A DNA stretch of 64,000 nucleotides, taken from positions 30,805 through 94,804 of the forward strand of contig NZ_MSIG01000016.1 of the NCBI RefSeq assembly GCF_001927285.1, given 5' to 3'. The notes beneath the pieces are model-generated. The model saw nothing but the letters and a program-made list of their open reading frames with translations, was not told the DNA's origin and did not search any database. The translations under genes and the position numbers were made by a program. The number at the start of each line of letters is the position of its first letter. The first letter of the stretch is position 1. Source of the DNA: Mongoliimonas terrestris. GTDB taxonomy: Bacteria > Pseudomonadota > Alphaproteobacteria > Rhizobiales > Pleomorphomonadaceae. Below are positions 34,505 to 43,370 of this stretch, in pieces.

Positions 34505-35800
34505 TCAGCAGTCGAGGGTGGTCTGGCGTTCCCAGTCGGTCAGGTGGCGGGCGTAGGCGTCCCACTCCTGCCGCTTCAGCTTGGCGTAGGCCTTGGTGAA
34601 GCCGGCGCCGAGGGCGTCCTGGAGCGCGGTGCTCGCCTCGAAGGCGCGGAGCGCATCGAGAAGGTTGAGCGGCAGGCGCTTCACGTCGCCGGCGAGATGC
34701 GCGTCCTCGTACATGTTGATGTCGAGGCGGGGGCCGGGGTCGAGCCCGCGCGCCATGCCGTCGAGGCCGGCGGCGAGGATGGCGGCCTGGAGGAGATAGG
34801 GGTTGGCGGCGCCGTCGGCGAGTCGCACCTCGAATCGCCCCTCGTCGGGAATGCGCACCATGTGGGTGCGGTTGTTGCCGGTGTAGCTGACGGCGTTCGG
34901 CGCCCAGGTGGCGCCGGAGACCGTGCGCGGGGCATTGAGGCGCTTGTAGCTGTTCACCGTCGGGTTGGTGAGGGCGCAGAAGGCGTCCGCGTGGGCGAGG
35001 ATGCCGCCGAGGAAGCGGTAGCCGAGGTCGGAGATGCCGAGGGTGCCGGCCGGGTCGTGGAAGAGGTTGCGCTCGCCGGCCCAGAGCGACACGTGGGCGT
35101 GGCAGCCCGAGCCGGTGAGACCGGAGAAGGGCTTCGGCATGAAGGTGGCGCGCAGGCCGTGCTTCTCGGCGACGGACTTCACCATGTACTTGAAGAAGGC
35201 GTGCCGGTCGGCGGTGACGAGGGCGTCGTCATAGGCCCAGTTCATCTCGAACTGGCCGTTGGCGTCCTCGTGGTCGTTCTGGTAGGCCTCCCAGCCGAGC
35301 GCCAGCATGGCGTCGCAGATCTCGGTGATGACGTCGTAGCGGCGCATCAGGGCGGACTGGTCGTAGCAGGGCTTCTCCTGGCCGTCGGCGCCGTCGGCGA
35401 TGGCCTTGCCGTCGGCGGAGATGAGGAAGAACTCGCACTCGACGCCGGACTTCATCTGGACGCCCTGGTCCGCCGCCGCCGCGATGGCGCGCTTCAGGAC
35501 CGCGCGCGGCGCCTGCTCCACCGTCTTGCCGGCCATTACGAGGTCGGAGGCGAGCCAGCCCACCTCCGGCTTCCAGGGGAGCTGGATGAGGCTCGCCGGG
35601 TCCGGCACGGCGAAGAGGTCCGGGTCGGCCGGCGTCATGTCGAGCCAGGTGGCGAAGCCGGCGAACCCGGCGCCCGCCACCGCCATGCCGTCGATGGCCG
35701 CGGCCGGCACGAGCTTCGCCCGCATGGTGCCGAAGAGGTCGGTGTAGGAAATCAGGAAATACTTGATGCCGCGCTCGCGCGCGATCTCGGACAACAGCAT
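34505..35800 (-). CDS. gmaS: gamma-glutamylmethylamide synthetase
   Basis: A 431-residue glutamine synthetase-fold enzyme (type III-like). It starts near LLSEIARERGIKYFLIS and carries the metal and substrate motifs ECEFFL, NDHEDANGQFEMNW, GSGCHAHVSLW and RTHMVRIPDEGRFEVR. It joins methylamine to glutamate using ATP, the entry step of the N-methylglutamate pathway. Starts are uncertain: ATG 35800 gives MLLSEIARERG, TTG 35815 has a better ribosome site (GAGGGGGG), and a longer frame to 35992 looks non-coding. The gap to mgsC is about 215 bases, so a secondary promoter is possible. Confidence 0.85.
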   Translation of the reverse strand: MLLSEIARERGIKYFLISYTDLFGTMRAKLVPAAAIDGMAVAGAGFAGFATWLDMTPADPDLFAVPDPASLIQLPWKPEVGWLASDLVMAGKTVEQAPRAVLKRAIAAAADQGVQMKSGVECEFFLISADGKAIADGADGQEKPCYDQSALMRRYDVITEICDAMLALGWEAYQNDHEDANGQFEMNWAYDDALVTADRHAFFKYMVKSVAEKHGLRATFMPKPFSGLTGSGCHAHVSLWAGERNLFHDPAGTLGISDLGYRFLGGILAHADAFCALTNPTVNSYKRLNAPRTVSGATWAPNAVSYTGNNRTHMVRIPDEGRFEVRLADGAANPYLLQAAILAAGLDGMARGLDPGPRLDINMYEDAHLAGDVKRLPLNLLDALRAFEASTALQDALGAGFTKAYAKLKRQEWDAYARHLTDWERQTTLDC

Positions 35801-36016
35801 GCGTCCCGCGGCCAAGGCCGCCCCCCTCTTCACCGGGGGCTCTCCCGAAGCCCGCGGATCGGTCCCTGCTCTGGCGCGGCGGGCGGGATTGGCCCCGTCT
35901 CTCGCCGCATGGATGGTCGATCCGGACGGGGCGCGCGAAGGGCCGCCGCCGTCCGGGGTATGCGTGTCGTTCGTCCCGGCGCCCGACGACAAGAGCTGCC
36001 CGCTTGGGCGTCGGCG

Positions 36017-37351
36017 TCAGGTGCCGCCCTGGCCGGGGATCCAGCTGGTGCCGGCGAGCGGCACGCCCGCCATGGCGGCAGCCTCCACCGTGAGGGCGAC
36101 GAGGTCCTCCGGCTCCAGGTTGTGCACGTGGCTCTTGCCGGCGGCCCGCGCGATGGTCTGGCATTCCAGCGTCATCACGGAGAGGAAGTTGGCGAGCCGC
36201 CGGCCGCCGGCGACCGGGTCGAGCCGGCGGGCGAGCTCCGGGTTCTGGGTGGTGATGCCGGCCGGGTCGTTGCCCTCGTGCCAGTCGTCGTAGGCGCCCG
36301 CCGTGGTGCCGAGCGCCTGGTACTCGGCCTCGTAGCGCGGGTCGTTGTCGCCGAGGGCGACGAGGGCGGCGGTGCCGATGGAGACGGCGTCGGCGCCCAT
36401 CGCCAAGGCCTTGGCCATGTCGGCGCCCGAGCGGATGCCGCCGGAGACGACGAGCTGCACCGTGCGGTGCATGCCGAGGTCCTGCAGCGCCTTCACGGCC
36501 GGCCGGATGGCGGCGAGGATGGGGATGCCCACGTGCTCGATGAAGACGTCCTGGGTCGCCGCCGTGCCGCCCTGCATGCCGTCGAGCACCACCACGTCGG
36601 CGCCGGACTTCACGGCGAGCGCCGTGTCGTAGTAGGGCCGGGAGGCGCCGACCTTCACATAGATGGGCTTCTCCCAGTCGGTGATCTCGCGCAGTTCCGC
36701 GATCTTGATGGCGAGATCGTCCGGGCCGGTCCAGTCCGGGTGGCGGCAGGCGGAGCGCTGGTCGATGCCCTCCGGCAAGGTCCGCATGGCGGCGACCCGG
36801 GGGCTGATCTTCTGGCCGAGGAGCATGCCGCCGCCGCCCGGCTTGGCGCCCTGGCCGACCACCACCTCGATGGCGTCGGCACGGCGAAGATCGTCCGGGT
36901 TCATGCCGTAGCGGGACGGCAGGTACTGGTAGACCAGGATGGACGAATGGCCGCGCTCCTCCGCCGTCATGCCGCCGTCGCCGGTGGTGGTGGAGGTGCC
37001 GGCGAGCGTCGCGCCCCGGCCGAGCGCCTCCTTGGCCTCCGCCGAGAGCGACCCGAAGCTCATGCCGGCGATGGTGACGGGGATCTTCAGCGTGACGGGC
37101 TTGGAGGCGAACCGGCCGCCGAGCACCACGTCGGTGCCGCAGCGCTCCCGGTAGCCTTCCAGCGGATAGCGGCTGATGGAGGCGCCGAGGAAGAGGAGGT
37201 CGTCGAAGTGCGGGACCTTGCGCTTGGCGCCGCCGCCGCGGATGTCGTAGATGCCGGTCGCCGCCGCCCGGCGGATCTCCGACAGGGTGTGCGGGTCGAA
37301 GGTCGCCGAGAAGCGCGGCAGGGTGCGCGGCGGACGGGAATGGTCGGTCAT
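36017..37351 (-). CDS. mgsC: N-methylglutamate synthase subunit C (glutamate synthase FMN domain)
   Basis: A 444-residue protein equal to the FMN/synthase domain of glutamate synthase, with MSFGSLSAEAKEALGRGA, VVVGQGAKPGGGGMLLG, IKIAELREITDW and VVLDGMQGGTAA, and the late SGGIRSGADMAKALAMGADA. It takes the methylamine moiety released from gamma-glutamylmethylamide to form N-methylglutamate with MgsA and MgsB. It lies 14 bases from mgsB in the same direction. Confidence 0.85.
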   Translation of the reverse strand: MTDHSRPPRTLPRFSATFDPHTLSEIRRAAATGIYDIRGGGAKRKVPHFDDLLFLGASISRYPLEGYRERCGTDVVLGGRFASKPVTLKIPVTIAGMSFGSLSAEAKEALGRGATLAGTSTTTGDGGMTAEERGHSSILVYQYLPSRYGMNPDDLRRADAIEVVVGQGAKPGGGGMLLGQKISPRVAAMRTLPEGIDQRSACRHPDWTGPDDLAIKIAELREITDWEKPIYVKVGASRPYYDTALAVKSGADVVVLDGMQGGTAATQDVFIEHVGIPILAAIRPAVKALQDLGMHRTVQLVVSGGIRSGADMAKALAMGADAVSIGTAALVALGDNDPRYEAEYQALGTTAGAYDDWHEGNDPAGITTQNPELARRLDPVAGGRRLANFLSVMTLECQTIARAAGKSHVHNLEPEDLVALTVEAAAMAGVPLAGTSWIPGQGGT

Positions 37352-37365
37352 GGCGCCCGCGCTCC

Positions 37366-38091
37366 TCAGTAGGCCGACGCGTTGTCGACGTGGAAATGGT
37401 AGAGCGCGCGCGCCGAGCCGTAGCGGCGGAAGGACGTGACGTCCACCTCGCCGGCAAGGCCCGCGGCGGCGAGCTTTTCGTGGATTTCCGCAAGGTGGCG
37501 GTCCTCCATGGGCTTCTCCACGCAGTCGGCGCCAAGGCTCGCCACGCCGCCGCGCACATAGAGCCGCGCCTCGTAGAGGCTGTCGCCGAGCGCCTCGCCG
37601 GCATCGCCGAAGACAAGGAGCGTGCCGGCCTGGGCCATGAAGGCCGACATGGGGCCGACGCTCCCCTTCACCACGATGTCGACGCCCTTCATGGAGATGC
37701 CGCAGCGGGCCGAGGCGTTGCCGTCGATGCGGAGAATCCCCCCGTGGGCGGTGGCGCCGGCCGACTGGCTGGCATCGCCCGTCACATGGACGAAGCCCGA
37801 CATCATGTTTTCCGCCACGCCGACGCCGGCGCTGCCGTGGACGATGACGGTCGCCTTACTGTTCATGCCGGCGCAGTAGTAGCCGGCGTTGCCGTGCACC
37901 TCCACGGTCACCTCCGCGTCGAGGCCGGCCGCAAGGGCGTGGGCGCCGCGCGGGTTGAGGACGCGCACGTGCCGGTGGTTGGAGCCGGGGCCGAGCGCGT
38001 GCAGCGCCCGGTTGAGGGCGCGGAGCGGCACGGCGGCGAGATCCACCTCGTCCAGGCTTTCAAGCGCCACGGGGTGAGCGAGGCTCGTCAT
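37366..38091 (-). CDS. mgsB: N-methylglutamate synthase subunit B (GXGXG domain)
   Basis: A 241-residue right-handed beta-helix protein equal to the C-terminal GXGXG domain of glutamate synthase, with repeated turns (VEVHGNAGYYCAGMNSKATV, then GDASQSAGATAHGG and GSVGPMSAFMAQAG). It is a structural subunit. The ATG overlaps the mgsA stop (ATGA). The open frame upstream to 39414 is antisense of mgsA and is not part of the gene. Confidence 0.85.
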   Translation of the reverse strand: MTSLAHPVALESLDEVDLAAVPLRALNRALHALGPGSNHRHVRVLNPRGAHALAAGLDAEVTVEVHGNAGYYCAGMNSKATVIVHGSAGVGVAENMMSGFVHVTGDASQSAGATAHGGILRIDGNASARCGISMKGVDIVVKGSVGPMSAFMAQAGTLLVFGDAGEALGDSLYEARLYVRGGVASLGADCVEKPMEDRHLAEIHEKLAAAGLAGEVDVTSFRRYGSARALYHFHVDNASAY

Positions 38092-38987
38092 GCGGCGCGG
38101 TCCCAGAAGTAGACGGTGGCGGGCTCCGGCTCGAACACGCGGGCGGTCTCGATGCCGGGCAGCACGGTGAGGGCGCGGAACTCCGAGCCGAACGCCACGT
38201 AGCGGTCGGTCTCGGCCATCACGGCCGGCTTGCAGGCGATCGGGTCGCGGAGGACGCCGAAGCCGGTCTCGGTGCCGACCACGAAGGTGTAGAAGCCGTC
38301 GAGGTCCTTCAGCGAGGCTTCCAGCGCCGCGCCGAGGCTGTCGCCGGCCTGCAGCCGCCAGGTGAGATAACCGGCCGCCACCTCCGTGTCGTTCTCGGTG
38401 CGGAAGGCGATGCCCTCGCGCATCAGCCGGCGGCGGACGAGATTGTGGTTGGAGAGCGAGCCGTTGTGCACCAGGCACTGGTCCGGCCCGGTGGAATAGG
38501 GGTGGGCGCCGTCGGTGGTGACGGCGGATTCGGTCGCCATGCGGGTGTGGCCGATGCCATGGGTGCCGCGCATGGCCGGAAGGTCGAACGCGGCCGAGAC
38601 CGCCTTCGGCAGCCCGACTTCCTTGTAGACCTCCATGTGGCTGCCGACCGAGGCCACCATGACGCCCGGAACGAGGACGGGGAGTTCGGCAAGCGCCGCC
38701 TCGACCTTGTCCTTCGGCACCCGGATCACCGCGTGCGAGCCGCGGCGCTGGAGCGCGACGGGACCGCCGATCGTGGTGGCGAGCGCCGAGCGCAGGCAGT
38801 CCGATCCGGTGCCGGCGGGCAGGCGGACCGTGATCTTGGTCTCGTCGTCGCTGCCGTCGCCGTAGATGGCAAAGCCCGCGCTGTCCGGCCCGCGGTCGGT
38901 CATCACCTCCAGCATGGCGGCGAGAAGCCGGCCGAGCTCCGGTTCGAGGGCGGGGTCCTTCAGGAACAATCCGACGATGCCGCACAT
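38088..38987 (-). CDS. mgsA: N-methylglutamate synthase subunit A (class II amidotransferase)
   Basis: A 299-residue Ntn-hydrolase starting MCGIVGLF; Cys2 becomes the N-terminal nucleophile after Met removal, which fixes the start. RGPDSAGFAIYG, the HTRMATESAV loop and HNGSLSNHN are the usual glutamine-binding features. It is the first gene of mgsABC-gmaS-mgdABCD. It releases the methylamine from gamma-glutamylmethylamide for transfer. No strong ribosome site is visible. Confidence 0.85.
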   Translation of the reverse strand: MCGIVGLFLKDPALEPELGRLLAAMLEVMTDRGPDSAGFAIYGDGSDDETKITVRLPAGTGSDCLRSALATTIGGPVALQRRGSHAVIRVPKDKVEAALAELPVLVPGVMVASVGSHMEVYKEVGLPKAVSAAFDLPAMRGTHGIGHTRMATESAVTTDGAHPYSTGPDQCLVHNGSLSNHNLVRRRLMREGIAFRTENDTEVAAGYLTWRLQAGDSLGAALEASLKDLDGFYTFVVGTETGFGVLRDPIACKPAVMAETDRYVAFGSEFRALTVLPGIETARVFEPEPATVYFWDRAA

Positions 38988-39140
38988 GGCGATGACGCTT
39001 TCGATGATTTCTTGTGGGGAAAGTAGAGTGATGGGGAGGAATGGTCAAGAGGGTTGGGGGAGGGGGCGGTGCGTCGGATGCGGGGCGGTGGGGCGCGCCG
39101 CGGTTCGGCGGGGGCGCAGCCGTCCTGCCGCCGCGATCCT

Positions 39141-39228
39141 CATGGTCCGGTTCGGGCGGACCCGCCATGCTTTTCTTGAGGCGGCGGCGCGGTCCAATGC
39201 GTGGGTGGTCCGGCTGAACCGGACCATG
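39141..39228. repeat. long inverted repeat in the mgs upstream region
   Basis: CATGGTCCGGTTC (39141-39153) and GAACCGGACCATG (39216-39228) are perfect 13-base arms 62 bases apart. They lie in the 560-base gap (38988-39551) between mgsA and the regulator gene, which holds no gene I can support and must contain the mgs promoter. Confidence 0.65.
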
Positions 39229-39358
39229 ACGAGGGAGGAGGAGGGGGGACGGGTGGTGCGGGTTCTGGGACGAGGTATCCGAGCTCGTTCGTTGGTGGCG
39301 CCGGCCGCCGTACCGCTTCGACGGGCCGTCCCGTCGCGTCGATGCGCCGTCCTTGATC

Positions 39359-39456
39359 GTCATCCCGGTGAAAGCCGGGATCCAGCCGACGGTGCAGGAG
39401 AAGCACCGGCGCAAACGTCATCGACGTCGGTTGGGCCCCGGCTTTCGCCGGGGTGA
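39359..39456. repeat. pair of inverted CCGG-type hairpin repeats
   Basis: Two copies of a short hairpin unit face each other: GTCATCCCGGTGAAAGCC at 39359 and, on the other strand, GTCACCCCGGCGAAAGCC ending at 39456. Each forms its own 6-7 bp stem. This is a familiar kind of proteobacterial intergenic repeat, and it explains the chance peptide frames here (HPGESR, IPAFTG). Confidence 0.65.
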
Positions 39457-39551
39457 CGGCCTGGGGAGGGGGATCGGTTCGTGCTGCCGCGGGGGCCGTC
39501 CTCCAAACGCTCCGCCACCCTCCTCCGCGCTGCTATCGTCACAGCCGGACA

Positions 39552-40190
39552 TCAATCCTTCGGGTAGATGATGATCGAAAGATACGTCATCGGCTTTTCG
39601 ATCAGCTCTTCCGGGCCGTGCGGGGCGCCGGCGTCGAAGAAGAGGGTGTCGCCGGGGGAGAGGGTGTAGGTCTTGTCGGCGTGGCGATAGGTGACGCGGC
39701 CGGTGAGCATGTGGATGAGCTCGATGCCGGCGTGCTGGAAGGCCGTGTAGGGCTGGGCCTCCTCGGTCAGGGTGATGAGGTAGGGCTCCACCACGATGTC
39801 GCCGCCGAGCGAGTGGCCGAGGAGCTGGTAGTGGTGGCCGGCCTTGGTGCCGCGGCGCTCGATGGAGACGCCCTGGTCGGCCTTCACGAACGAGCAGTCG
39901 CGCCGCTCCTCGTAGGCGGCGAAAAGGGCCGAGATGGGCACGTTCAGCGCCTTGGCGACCGCGTTCAACGTGGAGAGCGAGGCGGAGATCTGGCCGTTCT
40001 CGATCTTCGACATCATGCCGGGCGAGATGTCGGCGGCGGCCGCGAGCTCGGCGGCGGTGATGTCGAGGCGCTTGCGCTGCTGGCGGATCTGGGCGCCGAT
40101 CGCCTGCTCCAGGGTGTGGTTCGGCACGTCCGGCGCGCCGGAGCCGGTCACCAGGTCCGCCGCGCCCGGCGCCGTCGCCTCGATCGTCAT
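39552..40190 (-). CDS. XRE-family regulator with cupin domain
   Basis: A 212-residue regulator. The helix-turn-helix is at about residues 35-88 (IRQQRKRLDITAAELAAAAD, then SPGMMSKIENGQISASLSTL), and the cupin effector domain at about 130-205 (FQHAGIELIHMLTGRVTYRH, LSPGDTLFFDAGAPHGPEEL). It lies upstream of the mgs genes on the same strand and is the likely regulator of methylamine use; the ligand is unknown. A longer frame upstream is antisense noise. Confidence 0.8.
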   Translation of the reverse strand: MTIEATAPGAADLVTGSGAPDVPNHTLEQAIGAQIRQQRKRLDITAAELAAAADISPGMMSKIENGQISASLSTLNAVAKALNVPISALFAAYEERRDCSFVKADQGVSIERRGTKAGHHYQLLGHSLGGDIVVEPYLITLTEEAQPYTAFQHAGIELIHMLTGRVTYRHADKTYTLSPGDTLFFDAGAPHGPEELIEKPMTYLSIIIYPKD

Positions 40191-40228
40191 GGTGTCGCCT
40201 CCCGCTCGAACCGAACCCCTTGAAGGTG

Positions 40229-40624
40229 TCAGCCGCCCACCAGCCAGGCCGGATCGAAATAGCGGTCGGCCGGGCCGTCGTAGGGCAGGCGGGTGATGTC
40301 CCACACCTTGATCAGATGCGCGTAGGACGCCCACACGGCCGGGCCGCCGCCGACGAAGATGCGCCGGCCCTCGAAGCGGGCGATCACCTCCTCCGGCACC
40401 ATGTGGGAGCGGATCTCGAAGAGGGTCCGCTCCTTGGCCGCCCAGGCGGGCACGGACCCGATGGTGCGCGGGCCGGCGATCAGCACGTGGCCGCGGGTGA
40501 GCTCGAAGAAGCGCTCCACGTCGGCCACGAACTCCGGCCGGGTGTCGCCCTCCCAGGGCAGCCAGCCGTCGAGCCCGAGCTGGCCTCGCAGCCCGATCGC
40601 GCACATGGACCGTACGTCGGCCAT
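40229..40624 (-). CDS. dihydrofolate reductase-like protein
   Basis: A 131-residue protein with DHFR-like landmarks in order: MCAIGLRGQLGLDGWLPWEG (substrate loop), GHVLIAGPRTIGSVPAW, RIFVGGGPAVW and ITRLPYDGPADRYFDPAW. It is shorter than the usual 160 residues. GGAGG is six bases before the ATG at 40624. A link to folate supply fits the folate-dependent MgdC reaction encoded on the same strand, but catalytic ability is not shown, and the short length could mean a specialised or weak enzyme. Confidence 0.65.
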   Translation of the reverse strand: MADVRSMCAIGLRGQLGLDGWLPWEGDTRPEFVADVERFFELTRGHVLIAGPRTIGSVPAWAAKERTLFEIRSHMVPEEVIARFEGRRIFVGGGPAVWASYAHLIKVWDITRLPYDGPADRYFDPAWLVGG

Positions 40625-40959
40625 CGTCATCCTCCGTTCGTGGTGGGGCCGAGCATGGGGCGCCCACCGCCCGTTGGCAACCGGAAGCGCCGTCGCGGCG
40701 GCGACGAGGGCCGACCGCCCGTCCCCTGGCGAAAGCACGGACTCCGGCGGGGATTGCGCGCGAATGTCGCGGACGCGACGCAGACCGCGTGTCACAGGCA
40801 CCGCGAGGCATTCGGCCATTGTAGCGGCAGGCCGGTCCGTCCTAGTCTTGGGGAAAGGTCCGCGCCGGGGAGGGTGACGGGCCGCGTCGACGCCTTGTCG
40901 GGTTCGCCGAGGGAAGCGGGTCCGGCCCTGGAAAAGGGCGCGACGAGGGGAGGATGCGC

Positions 40960-41004
40960 ATGAACGGCCTTGTGACGATGGACGGTCCGCGATGGACCGG
41001 GTGA
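40960..41004 (+). CDS. 14-residue leader ORF before moxR
   Basis: ATG at 40960 follows GAGGGGAGG at a suitable distance. It encodes MNGLVTMDGPRWTG and stops at 41002-41004, inside the start region of the MoxR gene. The MoxR starts (40992 or 41007) have poor ribosome sites of their own, so reading the leader may deliver ribosomes to MoxR. The rest of the gap 40625-40959 holds no gene that I can support. Confidence 0.35.
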   Translation: MNGLVTMDGPRWTG

Positions 41005-41984
41005 CGATGGACGTCGCGGATCAGCCGGAGGCGATTCGCGAGCGGGTGGCCACGCTGGTGCGGGCGCTCGAAAGCGGCATCGTGGGGCGGACGCCGCTTC
41101 TGGAGCGGCTGGCGGTGGCCATGCTGGCCGGCGGCCACGTGCTGGTGGAGGGCGCGCCGGGCCTTGCCAAGACCCGCGCCGTGAAGGCTCTGGCGGCGCA
41201 CCTGGAGGCGAGCTTCGCGCGCATCCAGTGCACGCCGGACCTGATGCCGGCGGACCTCACCGGCACGCCCGTGTGGCGGCCGGATTCGGGCTCCTTCGTG
41301 TTCGTGGCCGGGCCGCTGTTCCACGGGCTGGTGCTCGTCGACGAGATCAACCGCGCGCCGCCGAAGGTGCAGTCGGCCCTTCTGGAGGCGATGGCCGAGG
41401 GGCAGGTGACCGCCGGCGGCGTGACCCACGCCCTGCCGGACCCCTTCATGGTGGTGGCGACCCAGAACCCCATCGAGCACGAGGGCACCTTTCCCCTGCC
41501 CGAGGCGCAGATGGACCGCTTCTTCTTCCACGTCAGCGTGGATTTCCCCGACATGGCCGCCGAGCGGGCGATCCTCGACCTCGTGGAGCGCGAGACGATC
41601 ACCCCGCCGGCCGCCCCGGTGCGGCCGCTGACGGTGGCGGAGATCCACGCGGCGCGGGACCTTGCCATGCGCACCCACCTCGCCCCGGCGCTGAAGGACT
41701 TCATCGTCCGCCTCGTCATGGCGACGCGCGACGGCACGGCGGACGGGCCGGCCGGCACGGTGGTGCAGCACCCGGTGTCGCCGCGCGGAACGCTGTCGCT
41801 GGCGCTCGCCGTGAAGGCGCGGGCCTGGCTCGCCGGCCGCGACTACGGCACACCGGAGGACGTGCGGGCGCTCGCCGCCGACTGCCTCGCCCACCGGCTG
41901 GTGCTGACCTGGCGCGCGACGGCCGAGGGAGAGACACCGCGCAAGGTGATCGCGCAGCTCCTCGACCGCGTGACCCCCCTCTGA
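40992..41984 (+). CDS. MoxR-family AAA+ ATPase
   Basis: A 330-residue AAA+ protein with Walker A GAPGLAKT, Walker B LVLVDEINRAPPKVQ, sensor VVATQNPIEHEGTFPLPEAQ and the second-domain Arg region. MoxR ATPases act as chaperones that mature or insert partner proteins, usually together with DUF58 and VWA proteins as encoded here. ATG 41007 is an alternative start. It opens a seven-gene operon that runs to 47521. Confidence 0.85.
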   Translation: MDRVTMDVADQPEAIRERVATLVRALESGIVGRTPLLERLAVAMLAGGHVLVEGAPGLAKTRAVKALAAHLEASFARIQCTPDLMPADLTGTPVWRPDSGSFVFVAGPLFHGLVLVDEINRAPPKVQSALLEAMAEGQVTAGGVTHALPDPFMVVATQNPIEHEGTFPLPEAQMDRFFFHVSVDFPDMAAERAILDLVERETITPPAAPVRPLTVAEIHAARDLAMRTHLAPALKDFIVRLVMATRDGTADGPAGTVVQHPVSPRGTLSLALAVKARAWLAGRDYGTPEDVRALAADCLAHRLVLTWRATAEGETPRKVIAQLLDRVTPL

Positions 41985-41998
41985 CGGGGAGCGCGCCC

Positions 41999-42928
41999 AT
42001 GCAGGACGCCGACGACAAGGGTACCACGGTCGATCCGGAGCGGCTTCTCGGCCTGCGCTTCGTGGCGGCCGAGGCGCGGCGGGCGGCGCGGCGGCGCACG
42101 TCGGCGACGCCGGGGCCGTTCGTGACGCGCCGGCGCGGCCGGGGCAGCGAGACCGACGACGTGCGCACCTGGTCGCACGGCGACGACATCCGCCACATCG
42201 ACCGCAACGTGACCGCCCGCACCGGCGAGCCGCACGTGCGCACCTTTCGCGACGAGCGGGAGCGGACGACGCTGCTCGTCGCCGACTTCCGGCCGGCCAT
42301 GCTGTTCGGCACCCGCCGGGCCTTCCTGTCGGTCGCCGCCGCCGAGGCGCTGGCGCTCGCCGGCTGGTCGGCGAACGCGGACGGCGGGCGGGTGGGGCTC
42401 TACGCGGTGTCGGCCGGCGAGCCGGTGTTCGTGAAGCCGGCGCCCGGCGATCGGGCCATGGTGGCGGCGATCGGCGGGCTCGCACGGGCGCACCGGCGGG
42501 CGCTTTCAGCCGTGGCGGCGGGCGGAGAGGCGACGGGGGACGGCGGCCTCTCGGTGCCGGGGCTGGAGGCGGCGCTGGAGAACGCCGCCCGCATGCTGCC
42601 GCCGGGCGGCACCCTGGTGCTGGCGAGCGGGCTGGACGGGGCGGACGAGGCCTTCGACACGGCGGCGCGGCGGGTGACGCAGCGGGTGGACCTCGACGTG
42701 CTCGTCCTCAGCGACGCCTTCGAGCGGGTGCCGCCGAGGGGCGTCTACCCGTTCCAGGCGCCGGACGGGCGGCGCGCGGTCGGCCTCATCGACGGGCCGC
42801 CGCGCACCGGCGACGGGCGGGTGGAGCGGATGCGGGCGCTCGGTGCCCGGGCGCTGCTCCTTCCCGCCGAGGCGTCGCCGGAGACGATCGCCCACCAGAT
42901 GGAGGGGCTCGATGCCGGACGGGTCTGA
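41999..42928 (+). CDS. DUF58 domain protein
   Basis: A 309-residue protein with the DUF58 signature around SHGDDIRHIDRNVTARTG and VRTFRDERERTTLLVADFR, and a VWA-like fold behind it. DUF58 proteins pair with MoxR. It starts 14 bases after moxR and overlaps the next gene by 17 bases. No membrane segment is evident. Confidence 0.85.
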   Translation: MQDADDKGTTVDPERLLGLRFVAAEARRAARRRTSATPGPFVTRRRGRGSETDDVRTWSHGDDIRHIDRNVTARTGEPHVRTFRDERERTTLLVADFRPAMLFGTRRAFLSVAAAEALALAGWSANADGGRVGLYAVSAGEPVFVKPAPGDRAMVAAIGGLARAHRRALSAVAAGGEATGDGGLSVPGLEAALENAARMLPPGGTLVLASGLDGADEAFDTAARRVTQRVDLDVLVLSDAFERVPPRGVYPFQAPDGRRAVGLIDGPPRTGDGRVERMRALGARALLLPAEASPETIAHQMEGLDAGRV

Positions 42929-43367
42929 TCCCCTGGCGCTGATGCGGCCCGATCGCTGGCCGGCGCCGCCCGCGGGGCTTTCCACCGCCGACCTGGTGTT
43001 CGCCGCCATCGTCGGCCTGGCCGTCGGGCTGCTGATCGCCGCCCTGGTGGCGCTTCTCCGCCGCCGGCCGCCCGCGCGGCCGCGGACGGCGGCGCTGGCG
43101 GCGCTGAAGGCCGCCGGCGCGCTGCCGCCGGCGGAGCGGCTCGCCGCCGAGGCACAGGCGCTCCGGCAGTACGCGGCGGCGGTGGCCGGCGAGGATGCGG
43201 CGCGGCTGGAGGGCGAGGCCTGGCTCGCGACGCTCGACCATTTGTTCGCCACCACGCTCTTCACGGCAGGTGACGGGCGGCGGCTGGTGGACGGGCTCTA
43301 CCGGCCGGACGGGGCGGTGCCGGTGGGCGCGCCGCTGATCCGGCTCGTCGGCAAGCGGGGGCGCTGA
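42912..43367 (+). CDS. DUF4381 family membrane protein
   Basis: A 151-residue protein with one N-terminal helix (LVFAAIVGLAVGLLIAALVA, about residues 28-48) and a cytoplasmic helical tail. Position between DUF58 and VWA genes, size and the tail DHLFATTLFTAGDGRRLVDG match DUF4381. GGAGGGG lies before the ATG at 42912, inside the end of the DUF58 gene. The exact role is unknown. Confidence 0.75.
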   Translation: MPDGSDPLALMRPDRWPAPPAGLSTADLVFAAIVGLAVGLLIAALVALLRRRPPARPRTAALAALKAAGALPPAERLAAEAQALRQYAAAVAGEDAARLEGEAWLATLDHLFATTLFTAGDGRRLVDGLYRPDGAVPVGAPLIRLVGKRGR

Positions 43368-43370
43368 GCG

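Noticed and set aside
38092..39414. Upstream extension of the mgsB frame
   Set aside because: It is antisense to mgsA and to repeat DNA; mgsB has an ATG overlapping the mgsA stop.
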